Counted from the stretch's first letter, positions 11,826-24,614 are shown. The stretch: DNA of 64,000 nucleotides from Fragilariopsis cylindrus CCMP1102 (GCA_900095095.1 FMBT01000314.1:1-64000); one strand, 5' to 3'. Program-made: numbers and translations. The notes: generated by a model not told the origin, from the sequence alone.

Positions 11826-12894
11826 TGTTCGTGTTGTGTTTCTATGTCTGCGTTGTGTTTCTGTTGTTCATATATATTGGACGACGAAGTTTTGTAGTAC
11901 TGTAGTCAATGTATGTGTTTTTCTTTTGTAAAGATTGTTGTGCTTTTTTTTTGTGAGAGAAGATACCAACGTTACGACTGTTTTGTGACGGCATATCAAG
12001 TAGTACAAAGTACATAGTACGATGATTACACCGTGCATCCGCCTTTGTTCTGTAGTGATAAAAAAAGTACAAAGAAGTCCAAAGTACAGCACACTGCCTG
12101 GTTCTTCGGTTGATGATCACATACACGACAGACATTGATGCGCACGTGTAACTGTTGACACGAAAAAAAATTGCTTCGCCCTATCGCTTTTACGCACGAC
12201 CGTACAATTTACCCGAACACCGATCTCTTGAATTGATTGGTTTTCCTTCACAAGCACACACAAACAAGTTCACGCAAGAAAGTTCTCAGCCATAACAAAC
12301 AAGTTCACGCAGAAAGTTCTTAGTTCATGAAAAAGATTTTTTTTTGCATAAGTGAAAGATACGAGTTGATTGAGTCGAATGAGTCAAGTGAAGTCTTTTG
12401 TTTTGTCGAAGAAAGGTGAACGTACGTTATACAATATATAGAAATATAGTAGAACCTACAGTATTCTCAAAAAACAATAACAAAAAATCTAAAAATTGTA
12501 CTGTCACAGAGCATTATATTATATGATATAACTTGTTATTTATTTTTGTTGATAAAGTAACACAAAACAAAACAAATCAAAACAATTCCATTCAACGTTT
12601 ATTTTATCTTATATTTTCGTCTTCGTTTATATATAATATTACTTGACATTGACATTGACATTGACATTGACATTGACATTGACATTGACTAGACCTGAAA
12701 TTTAAAAAAAGAATAGAATTCCATTCAACGTCGATGCTTTTAAATTTATTTTTTTAATTTATTTTCGTTTTCGTATATATAATAGTACTAGACTTGACAT
12801 TGACATATAGACATCTACATTGACAGAGACAAGATCTGAACATTGGCGAATAATATAATACTATTTTACATTATTCTTGTATTATTTTCTTAAA
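11826..12894. other. Intergenic region with simple repeats
   Basis: No gene is recognised. A hexanucleotide TTGACA array covers about 12641-12690. A degenerate near-copy of the surrounding block recurs at about 12710-12830 (CCATTCAACG, TTATTTTCGT, TATATAATA, then TTGACATTGACA), suggesting a local tandem duplication of about 125-130 bp. Confidence 0.4.
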
Positions 12895-14130
12895 TTAAAT
12901 AGTTTCATAGATTTCTTGTTCTTTTTTATTACGTGTGATAGTGGGTGTAGAGACGAGGATATTACAGACTAAATCCAGGAATTTTAAACCAGTACCAGTC
13001 ACTAATAAAATTAATCCCCAACTCCAATTCCAGTCATAAGAGACTTCCATAGAATAAGAGATATCGTCAGAATTGTTGTCACCTACTGCATTACCTTCTC
13101 GATCATAGTAGATATAATATGCTTCATTCTTATTATCATCTTGATTGTTCATAAATGATTTATTATTAAAACATAACAAGTACACACTGGATAGAATAAT
13201 ATTGAGATTCAATAAAACAATGACTATACCAAGTATAGTGAGTGTATTCTTGACACAATTACTATCATATCCAGAATACATTCGAATTTGTGTCATAAAG
13301 AATGTTGGAACAAATAATGAGAGACTAATTAAAATTGAGATAATACTATTCATACTAAAATAATTATAATTATTACAATCGGATTGTCCTGAATTGAATA
13401 AATATGGATTGTTATTGTTATTGTTCTCGTTATCGTTATCATTACATAATTTCTTATAACCAATCACACTTTGTTGATTTTCAATACCAATACCACTGAA
13501 TCCGAAATAAATGGTATTACTTGTACTACTAGTGATTGTTGCTGCGGGTTGTGTTGGGAATACTGTTGTTTCAATGATATTGATTTCAAACAATGAGGAT
13601 TTACACAGTAAAAAATATTCCAAACTGATGGATAATGCCGCGTAGGCCGACAATAATACTGCCATTATATTACATAAAAAACCAAAATGTAAGATATAAA
13701 AACGAACTAATTCATTTTGCTTCGGATTAGTAGTAGTAGTATTATTATTACTTGAACTACCACTATTACTATTACTAGTACTAGTACTAGTACCAAAACC
13801 AATTGCACCAAACCAACGACAACATACATTTGTTTCAAATAGAACAGGAAAATATCCAACTATTGGTGAGACCCAACAACATGGATTGGGTGGTCGTTCA
13901 TTTTCATTATATTTCGATTGTCCATGAATACGATCCATTAACCATTTATTATTAGTAGTATTACTTGTATTTGAATTATTTGTAGTATTTGTATTATTAT
14001 TTGTATTATTACTTGTATTTGAATTGTTTCTATTGTTTGTATTATCATTTGTATTGTTTGTAATATTATTTGTATTCTTATTTGTGTTACTGGTCCTACT
14101 ATTCACCATATTCGCACTCGCATTCGCCAT
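12895..14130 (-). CDS. Four-helix membrane protein with poly-Asn N-terminus
   Basis: Single exon, 411 residues. Residues 1-62 are almost only Asn and Thr. Then come a Cys/aromatic patch (PNPCCWVSPIVGYFPVLFE) and about four membrane segments, near residues 145-172, 262-285, 295-320 and 372-395 (the last WGLILLVTGTGLKFLDLVCN). Loops contain Ser/Asn tracts. There is no signal peptide, so the first helix probably serves as the anchor. I recognise no family; a tetraspan-like membrane protein is the most that can be said. The ATG at 14130 is the first in frame. Confidence 0.65.
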   Translation of the reverse strand: MANASANMVNSRTSNTNKNTNNITNNTNDNTNNRNNSNTSNNTNNNTNTTNNSNTSNTTNNKWLMDRIHGQSKYNENERPPNPCCWVSPIVGYFPVLFETNVCCRWFGAIGFGTSTSTSNSNSGSSSNNNTTTTNPKQNELVRFYILHFGFLCNIMAVLLSAYAALSISLEYFLLCKSSLFEINIIETTVFPTQPAATITSSTSNTIYFGFSGIGIENQQSVIGYKKLCNDNDNENNNNNNPYLFNSGQSDCNNYNYFSMNSIISILISLSLFVPTFFMTQIRMYSGYDSNCVKNTLTILGIVIVLLNLNIILSSVYLLCFNNKSFMNNQDDNKNEAYYIYYDREGNAVGDNNSDDISYSMEVSYDWNWSWGLILLVTGTGLKFLDLVCNILVSTPTITRNKKEQEIYETI

Positions 14131-14940
14131 ATTACTGGAATTTGAATTTGGTTGTGGTTGTGGTTGTGGTGGAGAAGATTGAAGTGGAGGAGGAGGATAG
14201 TTCTTCTTCGTCGTGTACTAATAGCAGTGGAGGATGGTAAGATTTCTTTGCTTTGTATCTGCTGCGTTGTGTGTTTGTGTGTTTGTGTGTTTGTGTCTGC
14301 TGCGTTGTGGTGCTACAGTACAGTATACAAGTATGATTTAACTTTGCTTGTCTTTCGTAGCGAGAAATAATTTTATTTTCTTGTGCAACAACCATACACG
14401 GTAAGTTAATATTATGTGCGTGTTGTCTGTCGTCGACAATTTTTTATATACGGAAGTTTTATATTTTATATACGGTTACGAGACAAGACTCAATCAATTA
14501 ATTTGTCGAGAAAGCAAGAACGATATTTTTTCCGCGAAATAATATTTTAAAATTGACTGACCGACTGACTGACTTCACTCCCTCACTCCATTCGATATTT
14601 AAAAAATATCCAGCTAAGTAAGTTGAAATCCCAGCATCCTCATGCTCGTGACTTGTTCATGAATGAATCAATCGAATCCACGTTTATTTTCGCGCAACAA
14701 ATCGACAACGCAACAATCATTACACGGTTCTTTTTGTCGTCAAGAAATCAAGCCACGTTGCAAATATACTGATCGTGGTGATGATAATCTGAAGGTGGTT
14801 GTTTGTCGACATACTGTAGTCGAATACTATTTATTAGGATGACATATTCTACTAGAAGTACTAGAAGTATACGTGAGGTGGTTATATTTTATAGATAGTA
14901 TTATAGCACAGTATATATTGTATAATTGTAGTCCTACTCT
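14131..14940. other. Intergenic region between two minus-strand genes
   Basis: The region holds TG-rich simple sequence (about 14145-14300) and a GACTGACC-type repeat near 14556-14575. No supported gene is seen; the open frames here follow the simple repeats. Confidence 0.4.
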
Positions 14941-15740
14941 CTACTCGGCACTACTTCGGCACAGCCAACTGTTCTCGTAGTAGCAGACCTCATCATCAGT
15001 ACTATTGCTTGATGATGACAAGGATGCCATATCATCATATATGATTGACGATGTACAAGATATTGCATCATCAAAGAAAGGACGTGATATCGAATAACAA
15101 TCATTATCATCATCATCATTATCATTATCATTGTTATTGTTATTGTTATCGTACGTATTATCGTGCGGGTGCGTCGTCGTGTTATTACAATGCTGTGCTT
15201 GTGCTTGTTGTGCGTATAGTGCTTCTGACGAATCCGATGACGACGATTCATAGTTATCAGGACGTATGATAGTAGTTCCGAAGGGAATTTGATTATTATT
15301 ATTAGGTGTAGGAGTAGTCCTATATGTCGAGAAAGGATTAGTACGTTTTAATAACGCCGACACAGATAATTGTGTCGTCTTATTGGTGTTGTATTTCTTC
15401 TGTTGGTTTGAATACCTTTTCGTTTCCATTCCGACGACGACGGCTTGTGTTTTATTGGTAGATGAGGAGGACAACGTAGTACAAGCCATTAATTCTTGTT
15501 CCTTTTTGGTGAAAGGAATAGGAAATTCTTTTATAAGCTTACGACTTACAGCCGATTGTTTCATAGATTCCATAAGTACTTGCATACTATTATTGATCAT
15601 GGATTGTTGATCAATAATTTGTTCCTGTTGTACTTCCATTCTTTCTCCCCTGTCTCTCATTGATGTTCGATGATCATTATTAAGACCGATGCTGGTGGGT
15701 AATACTGTAAAAAAATTGGAATCACGATCTTGTTGTTGTT

Positions 15741-15795
<55 letters not shown>

Positions 15796-16173
15796 CTGTT
15801 GTTGTTGTTGTTGTTGCTGTTGTTGAACAGCAGCAGCAGCTGATGATGTTTCTTGAATATTAAATCTTGCATTTTGTATGCCATTAAGTGATTGTGACAT
15901 CATTCCTTGTTGTACGATGCGTTGGTATTTATCATCATGAATGTTATTCATGGATGATGCTGTAAAAAAATTGGTATCACTATATTGTTGTTGTTGTTGT
16001 TGAACGGCAGGAGCTGATGATGTTTCTTGACTATTAAAAAATCTTGCATTTTGCAGGCCATTAAGTGATTGTGACATCAATCCTTGTTCTACGATGCGTT
16101 GGTATTTATTATCATGCATGTTATTCATGGATACCGATAATCGATTCTCCTGTACGTACATAATCTCTTCCAT
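14941..16173 (-). CDS. PolyQ-rich protein with an N-terminal tandem duplication
   Basis: Single exon, 410 residues, no membrane segment or signal peptide. Residues of about 15-65 and 72-118 are a clear internal duplication: MNNMHDNKYQRIVEQGLMSQ is repeated as MNNIHDDKYQRIVQQGMMSQ, each followed by SLNG.QNARF and QETSS. A Q/QR tract follows at about residues 119-150, encoded by mixed CAA/CAG/CGA codons. The C-terminal part is Asn/Asp/Ser-rich and acidic (FFDDAISCTSSIIYDDMASL). I recognise no catalytic domain. It may be a disordered regulator or scaffold; function unknown. Confidence 0.65.
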
Positions 16174-16445
16174 TTTGACAGTTTATAGTTTGAAAATGTT
16201 GTGTTTTGATTGATTGTGTTGATTTTTTTTTTAATGTTTCACAGTTCAAAATTCAGACTAATTAGCTAATTAGACTTGTGAAGAGATTATTAGTAAACGT
16301 CACACTATGATGAGTAAAGTTACAGAGTAGTAAGTCGCGTTTAAATTATGAGTATTGACATTATGAGCGCGCACGATTTGACAAGACTCTCTAATTTGGA
16401 TCGTGGAAACCGATTTTTTTTGTCGAATTGAGTCCTATTTTACAC

Positions 16446-16535
16446 TCCACGCGAAGGCTACCAAAGCCTTTCGATAGGTCACCCGGCGCGAAAATTCAAA
16501 GAAACATAATATTTGAGGGATGTAACGCACCAAAG
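16446..16535. mobile_element. Terminal fragment of the long-TIR DNA transposon family
   Basis: This segment matches the right end of the 38.4-40.9 kb element: TCCACGCG, GGCGCGAAAATTCAAA, TTTGAGGGATGTAACG, CACCAAAG. Only about 90 bp is recognisable and no partner end is seen nearby, so it looks like a stranded end. It helps fix the family's outer end as CACCAAAG, i.e. CTTTGGTG read inward. Confidence 0.6.
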
Positions 16536-16715
16536 TTTGACGTGCAGGTCTCAAATAGTCTTTTATATTTAACTTTTATACTGATTACAATTCACAGGTA
16601 GAAATTGTACTGAAGTGCTTTAATCGCATTTGTTGATTATTTTTGATGTGCAGGTCTCAAATATTAAAAAAGAAAATACAACTACAGTGCTTTACTCGCA
16701 TTTGTTAGTACTGTA
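16536..16715. repeat. Two-copy direct repeat of about 107 bp
   Basis: GA(C/T)GTGCAGGTCTCAAATA occurs at about 16539 and 16645. Each copy is followed by A-rich sequence, then AGTGCTTTA(A/C)TCGCATTTGTT. It starts directly after the transposon end at 16535. The rest of the spacer to 17353 holds CCATT repeats near 16998-17028 and no supported gene. Confidence 0.6.
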
Positions 16716-17353
16716 CCATAGTGCTTGCTCATCACAAGACACATGCATCATGATTTTGACTACTGCAGTAGATACTGCATTCTTTTGTCAATACAATAAT
16801 AGATATGCTGCATTCGCAAGCGAGTCGTCGAGTCCGTTGATTCTTGCTTTTGAAAGCAATTACATTTATTCTTTGTTTTCAGCTTTCGGTGAGATGTGCC
16901 GACGAAAACACGCTTTTACGTTACGTTATGTACTTTTAGCATTAATTTGTTGTTCTTTCGAAAGTGAGAGAAAAATCATACAGTACGGTAGAAGGATCGT
17001 TCCATTCCATTCCATTCCATTCCATTCACAACAGTACAGAACGCAGTATAGTACAGTAATGAAGCAGCTTAGCATAGCACTACACCGGCCGGATCGTGTG
17101 TTGAGGGACTTATACGAAGTAAAGAAACGAAAGATAGATACAAACTTATATTATGAATAACTAGGTCCTTTTGCTTCTTTATTATTATTATTAATAGATT
17201 TTGACATGATATTGCTTTCTTTTTCGTACAAATATTATATTGACTAGACAACAACGTTCAATCACTGCAGTATCTCTCCCCTCTCTACAGTAATTATTAT
17301 CTAGTCTTCTCGTCCATTTGACTTTAACTAACTAGCTTAACCTATAGTTTAAC

Positions 17354-20330
17354 TCAGTATCGTTCACTTCTACCTGATCGTGTTGATCTTTCTCGTGATA
17401 CACGTCTTCTTGTAGGTCGTCGTTGTCCTTGCTCTTCATGATTTACACGTCCAGTAAAATCAATAGAACGTGATCCACTTTGGACACTATTACTACTAGA
17501 ATATGATGGTTCCTTCCTGCTTGATGATGGAAAATTATTTTGATATGCTGATTTTGATGACTTTGTTGATCTTGATGACTTCATTGATTTTGATGACTTC
17601 ATTGATTTTGATGAATTAGTTCTAGTTAGTCCTGTTCTTGAACGTGATGGTGTTGGATCAATTCCTGCATTATTAGGACGAAAACTTCGTTGTGAGCATT
17701 GTGATCTCGACGACGAACCTCCTCCTCCTCCTCCTCCTCTTTCACTTTGAATGTCAATCATACCAATAGGTGGATTATATACACTACCACTAAATGAATG
17801 ATTTGAATTATTCATCATCATCATACTGTTCGGATCTTGGTACTGTTGCTGTTGTTGCATCATCATCATATTATGTTGTTGTTGTTCAATACCAATAGCA
17901 TCTTCCAAATCCATTGGTACACCACCATATTGCTGCTGATGCTGTTGCTGTTGCTGTTGTTGCTGTTGCATCATCATCATATTATTACCGTCTTGTTGTT
18001 GTTGCTGTTGTTGTTCTAGATCCATTTCCATTTCATACTGTTGCTGGTTTAATTCTTGTTGTTCTAGAAACATTTGTTCTTCTTCATGAAGTTGCTGTTG
18101 CTGTTGTTGTTGCTGCATTAATTCAAATTCATATTGTTGATTGTCTTCCATTTCAGCAATTTGTTGTGCCATTAATTCACGTTCTTTTGCTAATTTTTTC
18201 ATTGATTTTGCCATCTTCTTCTTTTCTACTGCTGTTTGTTCTAATTCTGATTCAAGTGATTCTTCAATTTGCCTTGCCTTCCTATTTGCTTTCTTAAGCT
18301 TGTATTCTGTTTCCTTTTTAGATTCAGCTAAATTATTTAACTTCTTGGTAGAAACACGACTTTCGAATCTTGCATTTATTGCTGCACGCTCTGCCCGTTC
18401 AAGTTCATCTCGATCATTATTGTGTCGTGATCGTGATCGTTGGCGTTGGGGTAGACGACGACTTGATTTGAAAACACGATCCCTATCACTTCCCCGATCA
18501 CATCTACGATCACCTCGTCGTGTACTTCTACTTTCTGATGAAGTTGACTTCGTTGATACAGATCCTTTCTCCCTATTATTATTCTTATTATTATTATTCC
18601 TGTTCTTACTTGATGAACGATAAGAAGGATCACGAGAACGATTAGAATGACTTGAACGACCAGACCCACCACTACCACTACCACTATTATTATCACTATC
18701 ACTATCAGAACTATCATTATCACGTGATGACTTCTTCTTTTTTTTCTTTTTCTCTTTTTCCTTTTCCTCCTTCTCCTTCTTCTTTTTCTTCTTTTCCTTA
18801 TCCTTCTTCTTCTTTTTCTTATCACTATCATCTGAATCGTCTGAATCACTGTCAGAATCACTGTCAGAATCATCGCCCGATTCAATATCCTATAGGTTGT
18901 AACATAGGTGCAGTAAGATACAAAAATGAGGAGGTGTAAAACAAAAAAGTTAAATTAGACGGAAACGAATATAAGCGATGGCATAAATGAAATGGAAGAA
19001 ATATATTCTCGATGATACAAGGAAGAGAGAGAGAGAGAGATTCTATTTGAATATCGTTCAGGGATACGGAAAGGCGGAAGAAGGGAGAAAGTGTGCAGAG
19101 CAGTAGAGAACACTGGTTGGTTGTACGGTGCAATATACAATATATATGGCGGCGATGATGATGATGATGATGCTGGAAGAAGAGAATCAAATCAGATCGA
19201 AACAAATCAATCTGCATTTTTTCCTTTTGGTGTCCATCCCATCCGTCTCTCCATCAAATCAATCGTATACTGTACTATACTGTACTGTACTATGCTGTAC
19301 TGTAATGGTCTGTCCGATATGGACGATGACGATAACGATGTATGATCGACGATATCCCCGAACAGAAGATTTTAAAGTCATATACGCAAAACGAATAAAT
19401 CGCTTTTTTGCGATGGATGGAACCTAGGCATAACTAGCGACGATGTAACTCTTTCTTTCTCTCTCTCTCTTTCTCTCTATCTCTGTATGCGTATGTGAAT
19501 GCGTAGGTCTTATCTTTCTGCGCAGAACTGTTTATGTCTTGTCTTGCGTTACGTTGCGTTGCGTGGTATTGCAGTAGATCCCTCTCGTCGCTCAATCATT
19601 CTCATTGTATATATCTCTATCTCCTTACTCTCTCCTTACTTTATCAAACACACACACGCACACACACACACACTTATACACACACGCAAATAAGTAAACG
19701 AATAAAGTTACGTACCTTTTTGCCTTTCTTGTTCTTTTTCTTCTTATTTTTTTCTTTACCATTTTTCTTGACACTAGTAGAATCACTAGTAGTATCACCA
19801 ACTTTAATATTCACCGCCACCATACTTTTAGCATTTCGACGTCGTGATCGACAATATAAATAGATACATAATAATAATACTAATAAACCACCACAGGAAC
19901 TACCAATAATAATGATCATTGTAGTTGTAAAGAATCCTTCATCGTTTGTCGTTACTGTCCCCGCTGCTTCTGGTTGACCACCCATAACACGATCACATCC
20001 ATACCATTCACAGGTCTTATCACCAATAGAATACTTTGTTAACCATGTTGTATCAAATTGACAACCAATATACAATTCTTGTTCCGCAACACAACAACAG
20101 GAATGTGGACCATCCTTAATTGGTGACCATGGTTTGCACGTTCGATAATTTGCTTCTAAACATATTTCCGGATCAGTGGGTGGTTTAAAGGCTAAGGTGG
20201 ATCGGAAGGCATTTTCAGCATTACTTGGAAATTCGTCCGGATAGGTATTTATATCAATACAGGCTGCACATGTTTCTGCATCACCTGTGACACAACTAAT
20301 TGCACCTTCTAATTCTGTATCACAAACCAT
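17354..20330 (-). CDS. Cys-rich / TM / KE-RS / coiled-coil / polyQ protein
   Basis: Two exons on the minus strand: 20330-19716 and 18889-17354, with an 826-bp phase-0 intron, giving about 716 residues. Residues 1-140 hold about 14 Cys (for example SCVTGDAETCAACIDI and HSCCCVAEQELYIGC) and look extracellular. A membrane helix follows (TTTMIIIIGSSCGGLLVLLL), then a basic stop-transfer patch CRSRRR. The tail is long: a Lys/Glu run, an SD/RS-rich stretch, a helical coiled-coil region (ANRKARQIEESLESELEQTA), polyQ and a Ser/Arg-rich end. No signal peptide precedes the ectodomain at this ATG. An in-frame TATTAG acceptor sits nine bases upstream, so an unseen first exon carrying the signal peptide is likely. 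I recognise no family. Confidence 0.65.
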
Positions 20331-21454
20331 AATAAAATACTAATATAATACTGTACTTGTACTTTGTCTTGTCTCTCTCTCTCTCTTTCTTTGTCTCTCT
20401 CTCTCTTTGTATTTCTCTTTTTGTCTGTATCTCTTTCAATCTCTCTATCGCTTGGTAAATAACCGCCCTTTTATATTTTACAAATGGGATTGATGACGAG
20501 TTGTGTCGATAGTAGTTACAGTCTTCTTTGATGTGTTGCTATTTGCTATTATTTGCTCTTGTGCCTACTATACTGTATGCGTTTGTTGTTTGCTATTTGC
20601 TATTATTTGTTGTGCTGTGTGTTGCTCTTGTGCCTACAGTTCTATAATAAATACGTGTGTACGTGTGTGTGTGTTACCTGCTTATTGTTGATGTGCGGTG
20701 TTTTGTTGAAGTAAGTTTCAATACCGTAGGACCGATATAAAGTAGTAAGTCTAGAGTCGTAGTAGTGTCAGTGTCAGTGTCAATGTCAATGTCAATGCGT
20801 ACAGTACTAGTAGCGTAGTGCACACCTAAAGAAGAAAGGCGATGGCAAAAGAGATAGTAGGGAGAGTGAAGTGAGGGAATACAGTAGAAAAGTCACAATA
20901 CAATACAGTCGATGGAACACAACAACCAATACACAGTAGTAAAGTGACAATTAATAATAAATAATAAGAATACAGTAATGAATTACAGTACAGTAGAAGA
21001 TAAATACCGTATGATAAAAAAATGAAAATACATAGGCTTGATATAAATTCTTTAATAAAGAGAAGACATAAATATACCGATAAAATGACTATAAATCAAT
21101 GTAACGTTATGTAAATCAAAAGAATGTGAAAGTGTTAATGATCGAATGAATCGAAATCGAATCATAAAAGTAGCACAGACGATGTTCTGACGACTTGATT
21201 AATTATATAGGAATGATAATTTAAATATATACCCAACAGGTTTACAGCGGCAGAAAGACATTTCCATTACACCGAACCTGAACTGGTGGGACTCAACTTC
21301 ATTTTTTTATACACTACAAATAAGACTACGTAAATAGAAATCAGGCCGCCCCCCCCCCAATTGAGAGTAATCGGTTAAACAAGTTTCGATATAAAATAAA
21401 TACGTCTTTCTTGTAAAAAACGCGTGTAAATTTGCGCGATTGGGTTTACACGAA
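20331..21454. other. Upstream region of the 17.4-20.3 kb gene
   Basis: The region holds CT-rich tracts (20365-20450), TTTGCTATT repeats (20540-20600), a GTCAGT/GTCAAT hexamer run (20768-20798) and a C10 run near 21346-21357. It may contain a missing signal-peptide exon of the downstream gene, but I could not place one. A hairpin-capable pair GTGTAAA...TTTACAC lies at about 21424-21454. Confidence 0.35.
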
Positions 21455-21805
21455 ACTACGCGACGCGATTACTATCAATGCCAATATAAGAACTAAATCA
21501 TGTCCAAAAGTTTTATTAGTATTTGTTAGTCTAGTATGTTATATCAACTTTAGCATCATATATGCGCACCTGAAAAGTCTTTTTTTTTGGAAAATTAAAC
21601 CATGAAGTTTACAATTGATCTATTGGATGGAGTGCTATTATATTCCTTGGTCTCACAAGGCTACAAGCATCTCATAGTGTAGGCTCACACACAGCACACA
21701 TCATTCTTTTATGAGATATCTTGTTCTGGACACAAAGCAGGGTAGAACTTCCAGGGAAATGCTTTTTTTTGGTCAGCGAGAGTTCCTCTAACTTACCATG
21801 TGTGT
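21455..21805 (-). mobile_element. Partial copy of the long-TIR DNA transposon
   Basis: About 350 bp match, in reverse complement, the right-hand 335 bp of the 38.4-40.9 kb element. Shared strings include AACTAAATCATG, TAGGCTCACACACAGCACAC, GAGATATCTTG, GGGTAGAACTTCCAGG and AGAGTTCCT. Homology fades after about 21805. I find no matching opposite end, so the copy is truncated or its other end has diverged. Confidence 0.65.
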
Positions 21806-23036
21806 GAAAACTATTGATCATAAAATATGTGGTATGCACTCCCTCAGTTCATGCAAACATTCCTGTTACGATGACGAGCATTTAACACACAATGTTACTA
21901 GTTAATTTGTTGCGGCTATTATTTTTGCTAGAAGAACTTTTTCCGGAAAATAAAATCATGGAACCCATTATATGCTTAATATTTATATGTATGCAGAACA
22001 GTGGGTTTGATCAGGGGTTCACTTTCTTCGTCAAGGACCAAAAACCAATAAATACCCTATTTTAGCTAAAATCCACCTAAAATAATTTTGCACGAGATGT
22101 AGCATATGAACCAGAAGCCCCAATGGTTTCGGCTTTAGGTGCATTAGTTTATTTTATGAGTATTTGTGTGAAAATACAGCCCACAGTGATTTTTTTAAGT
22201 ACGGACCTTGACTGCTTTTTATAATGAGATATTTTTGAAAACAGGGGTAAACTGCAATTACATCCCAAAAAATGGTGGGTTGGGATGATAATGGTTTCTA
22301 TCCACAAGTAATAGTGTATGAGGACCTTGCCTAACCCTCCTATCACTTTTTCGTATGTTTGGTTGAGGAGGGAAGTAGATTTGGCTGTGGTAGGTTTGCA
22401 CTCAAATCAGTCCTATTTTGTAGCAAAAAATACATACATTATAATATCTTCAACTCAGTTGACTGAACCCTAAAATCATTGTTCTATGTAAAAATAAAAC
22501 CTCTGAACCATAATTAGAGCATTCGCTATTGTGCATCACAATAGTGGCATAGCACAAAACAACTTCAATTGCACCAAGATAGCCATAGTCTAGCAAGATT
22601 GAGCATGGTAGGGTAACTGAAAGAAAGATAGGAAGGTAGGAAGGCAAGAAGTCATGAGACAACATATCAACTACAAGAAACAACAGCTAGTACAGTGTAT
22701 GATGAATGAAATAACAGCAGCAGCAACAATAGAGTATGAACATAGGATGAACATAGGATGAACATAGGATGAACATAGGATGAAGCAATGACATCAAGTT
22801 GAGGGGCAGTTGGAATGAAATGACTAGTAGTTTTACACATCACACACATTACAAATCATAGGTAGGTATGCACACACTCTGCACCAAGCCATCATTTCGA
22901 ATCATCACCACATGTAGAGGATAGCTAGTAATGGACAGAAATGATAGGGACAATGAGAGGTTGTGATGAGAGAGAAAGAGAGATAGAAAGCTCTCTCTCA
23001 GAAAAACAAGCACACAAACACACAAACACATACAAC

Positions 23037-23070
<34 letters not shown>

Positions 23071-23095
23071 AAGTGAAAGAATGAGAGGGTATGAT

Positions 23096-23126
<31 letters not shown>

Positions 23127-24085
23127 CCTGCTCTCAGAAAGACAACCACCATACACATGGCATGCACCACACACATATGGAAACAAACACACACCTGCAA
23201 AAAGATACAGAGAGAGAGAGAGAGAGAGAGAATGAATATTAGTGAGAGATTCAGAGGATGCGAGGAAGGGCCCTATCTGCACAATAAATACACACAAACA
23301 AATGCTACTATTAGGTAGATAGAATGAGAGAGATGTGCATCAGGCTAATAGATGACAGTTCAGAAAGGGTGAGGACAAATAATAGCAAGACACACATATG
23401 CCAATATAGTAGAGAGAAAGAAAGAGAGAGGGTGGCAGAATAATAGAAGGAAAAAAAATCAATTATAATAGAGAGGATGAAATAGATAGAGCGCTCTACG
23501 CAAACAAACAGCAGTAGAAGACCAATATCAAAATCCACAAACTCTCACCTACCTACCGACCGCATAATGGGTTGTGGATACAAATGTATGATTCCAGTAG
23601 GCATAGGCAGACCCCTTCTACACAATCTGTTTCAAGATACACAAACAAGACAAGGCATGGAAGGTCAAGGAATTGAATCCAAATGCATAATGCACACATG
23701 CATGCATGCTGGAATGTACATATGATATGTGGTGGATTCATTCTAACACCACATATTGTAGGATGGCACGCAGGCACCTGCCTACTTATCACCACATGTA
23801 GCTTGAAAGTTAGGCAGGTTGGCACTTAATCATGGATCCACAAACCTAACCATCAGCGCAAGAACCACTAAAGATGTATTTAAAGCAATACTACTGATGA
23901 TATGTGTACATACATTATTTGTTTGAGAAAGAGAGAGCATAATAGTGAGATAGTAATGAGGGGGAGGGGGGGGGGGTCTCAAAAAGGTAATATGTAGCAG
24001 TAGAAAGAGTTGGGGTGAGATAATGAGAGAGTAGGAGAGAGAGCATAATTTTGAGAAGGATTAGACATGCATGCATACTAATGGT

Positions 24086-24117
<32 letters not shown>

Positions 24118-24614
24118 GAGAGAGAAAGATAGAGAGAAGAAAAGTGAGAGAATCATAGTAGGATTGGAGGCAGGAGAGGCTGTGTGTGCTCTATTAATAA
24201 CACAAACAAACAAACAAACAAACAAACAAACAAACATATACACACACACACACACGCACACACATGAAATGCCTATTAATTAGAGAGAAAGAGAGAAGAA
24301 GAAAGAGGAAGAAAGAGAGAGCTCTACACAAACACATCCATCCATCCTAATATTAGGCAGAAAGAGATAGGTAGGGTGGGATGATGAACAAACAACACTC
24401 CTTGAGGTAGGTATCTCAATATCATCATATAATGTTTAGTTGGAATCTATTGTTTTCAGGTACACAGAAAGGTAAAAGACAGAAGGAAAGTCAAGGAGAA
24501 AAAGAGTGTTCAATCTACACAGTGTGTGTGGTGTGTGATTGTGTGTAGTAGTACAGTACAGTACAGTGCAGTACAGTGGGCTATGGGTGAAAAGTTATAT
24601 TATCTGATCTTATT
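21806..24614. repeat. Gene-free, microsatellite-dense region
   Basis: About 21806-22700 is non-repetitive sequence without a credible frame and may be old transposon DNA. From 22730 simple repeats dominate: a 13-bp unit (GAACATAGGATGA) about four times at 22736-22785, AC runs at 23041-23070, GA runs at 23100-23128 and 23212-23232, TAGA at 24084-24118, AAAC at 24200-24238 and AC at 24239-24262. Many stretches are GAGAGA/CACACA mosaics. Confidence 0.6.

Noticed and set aside
16630-17160. 176-codon plus-strand frame beside the polyQ gene
   Set aside because: It runs through a direct repeat and a CCATT repeat and lacks protein-like character.
22149-23825. Several minus-strand frames in the microsatellite-rich region
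   Set aside because: They are dominated by translated CA/GA repeats (VCVCV, SLSLS) or short hydrophobic chance frames.
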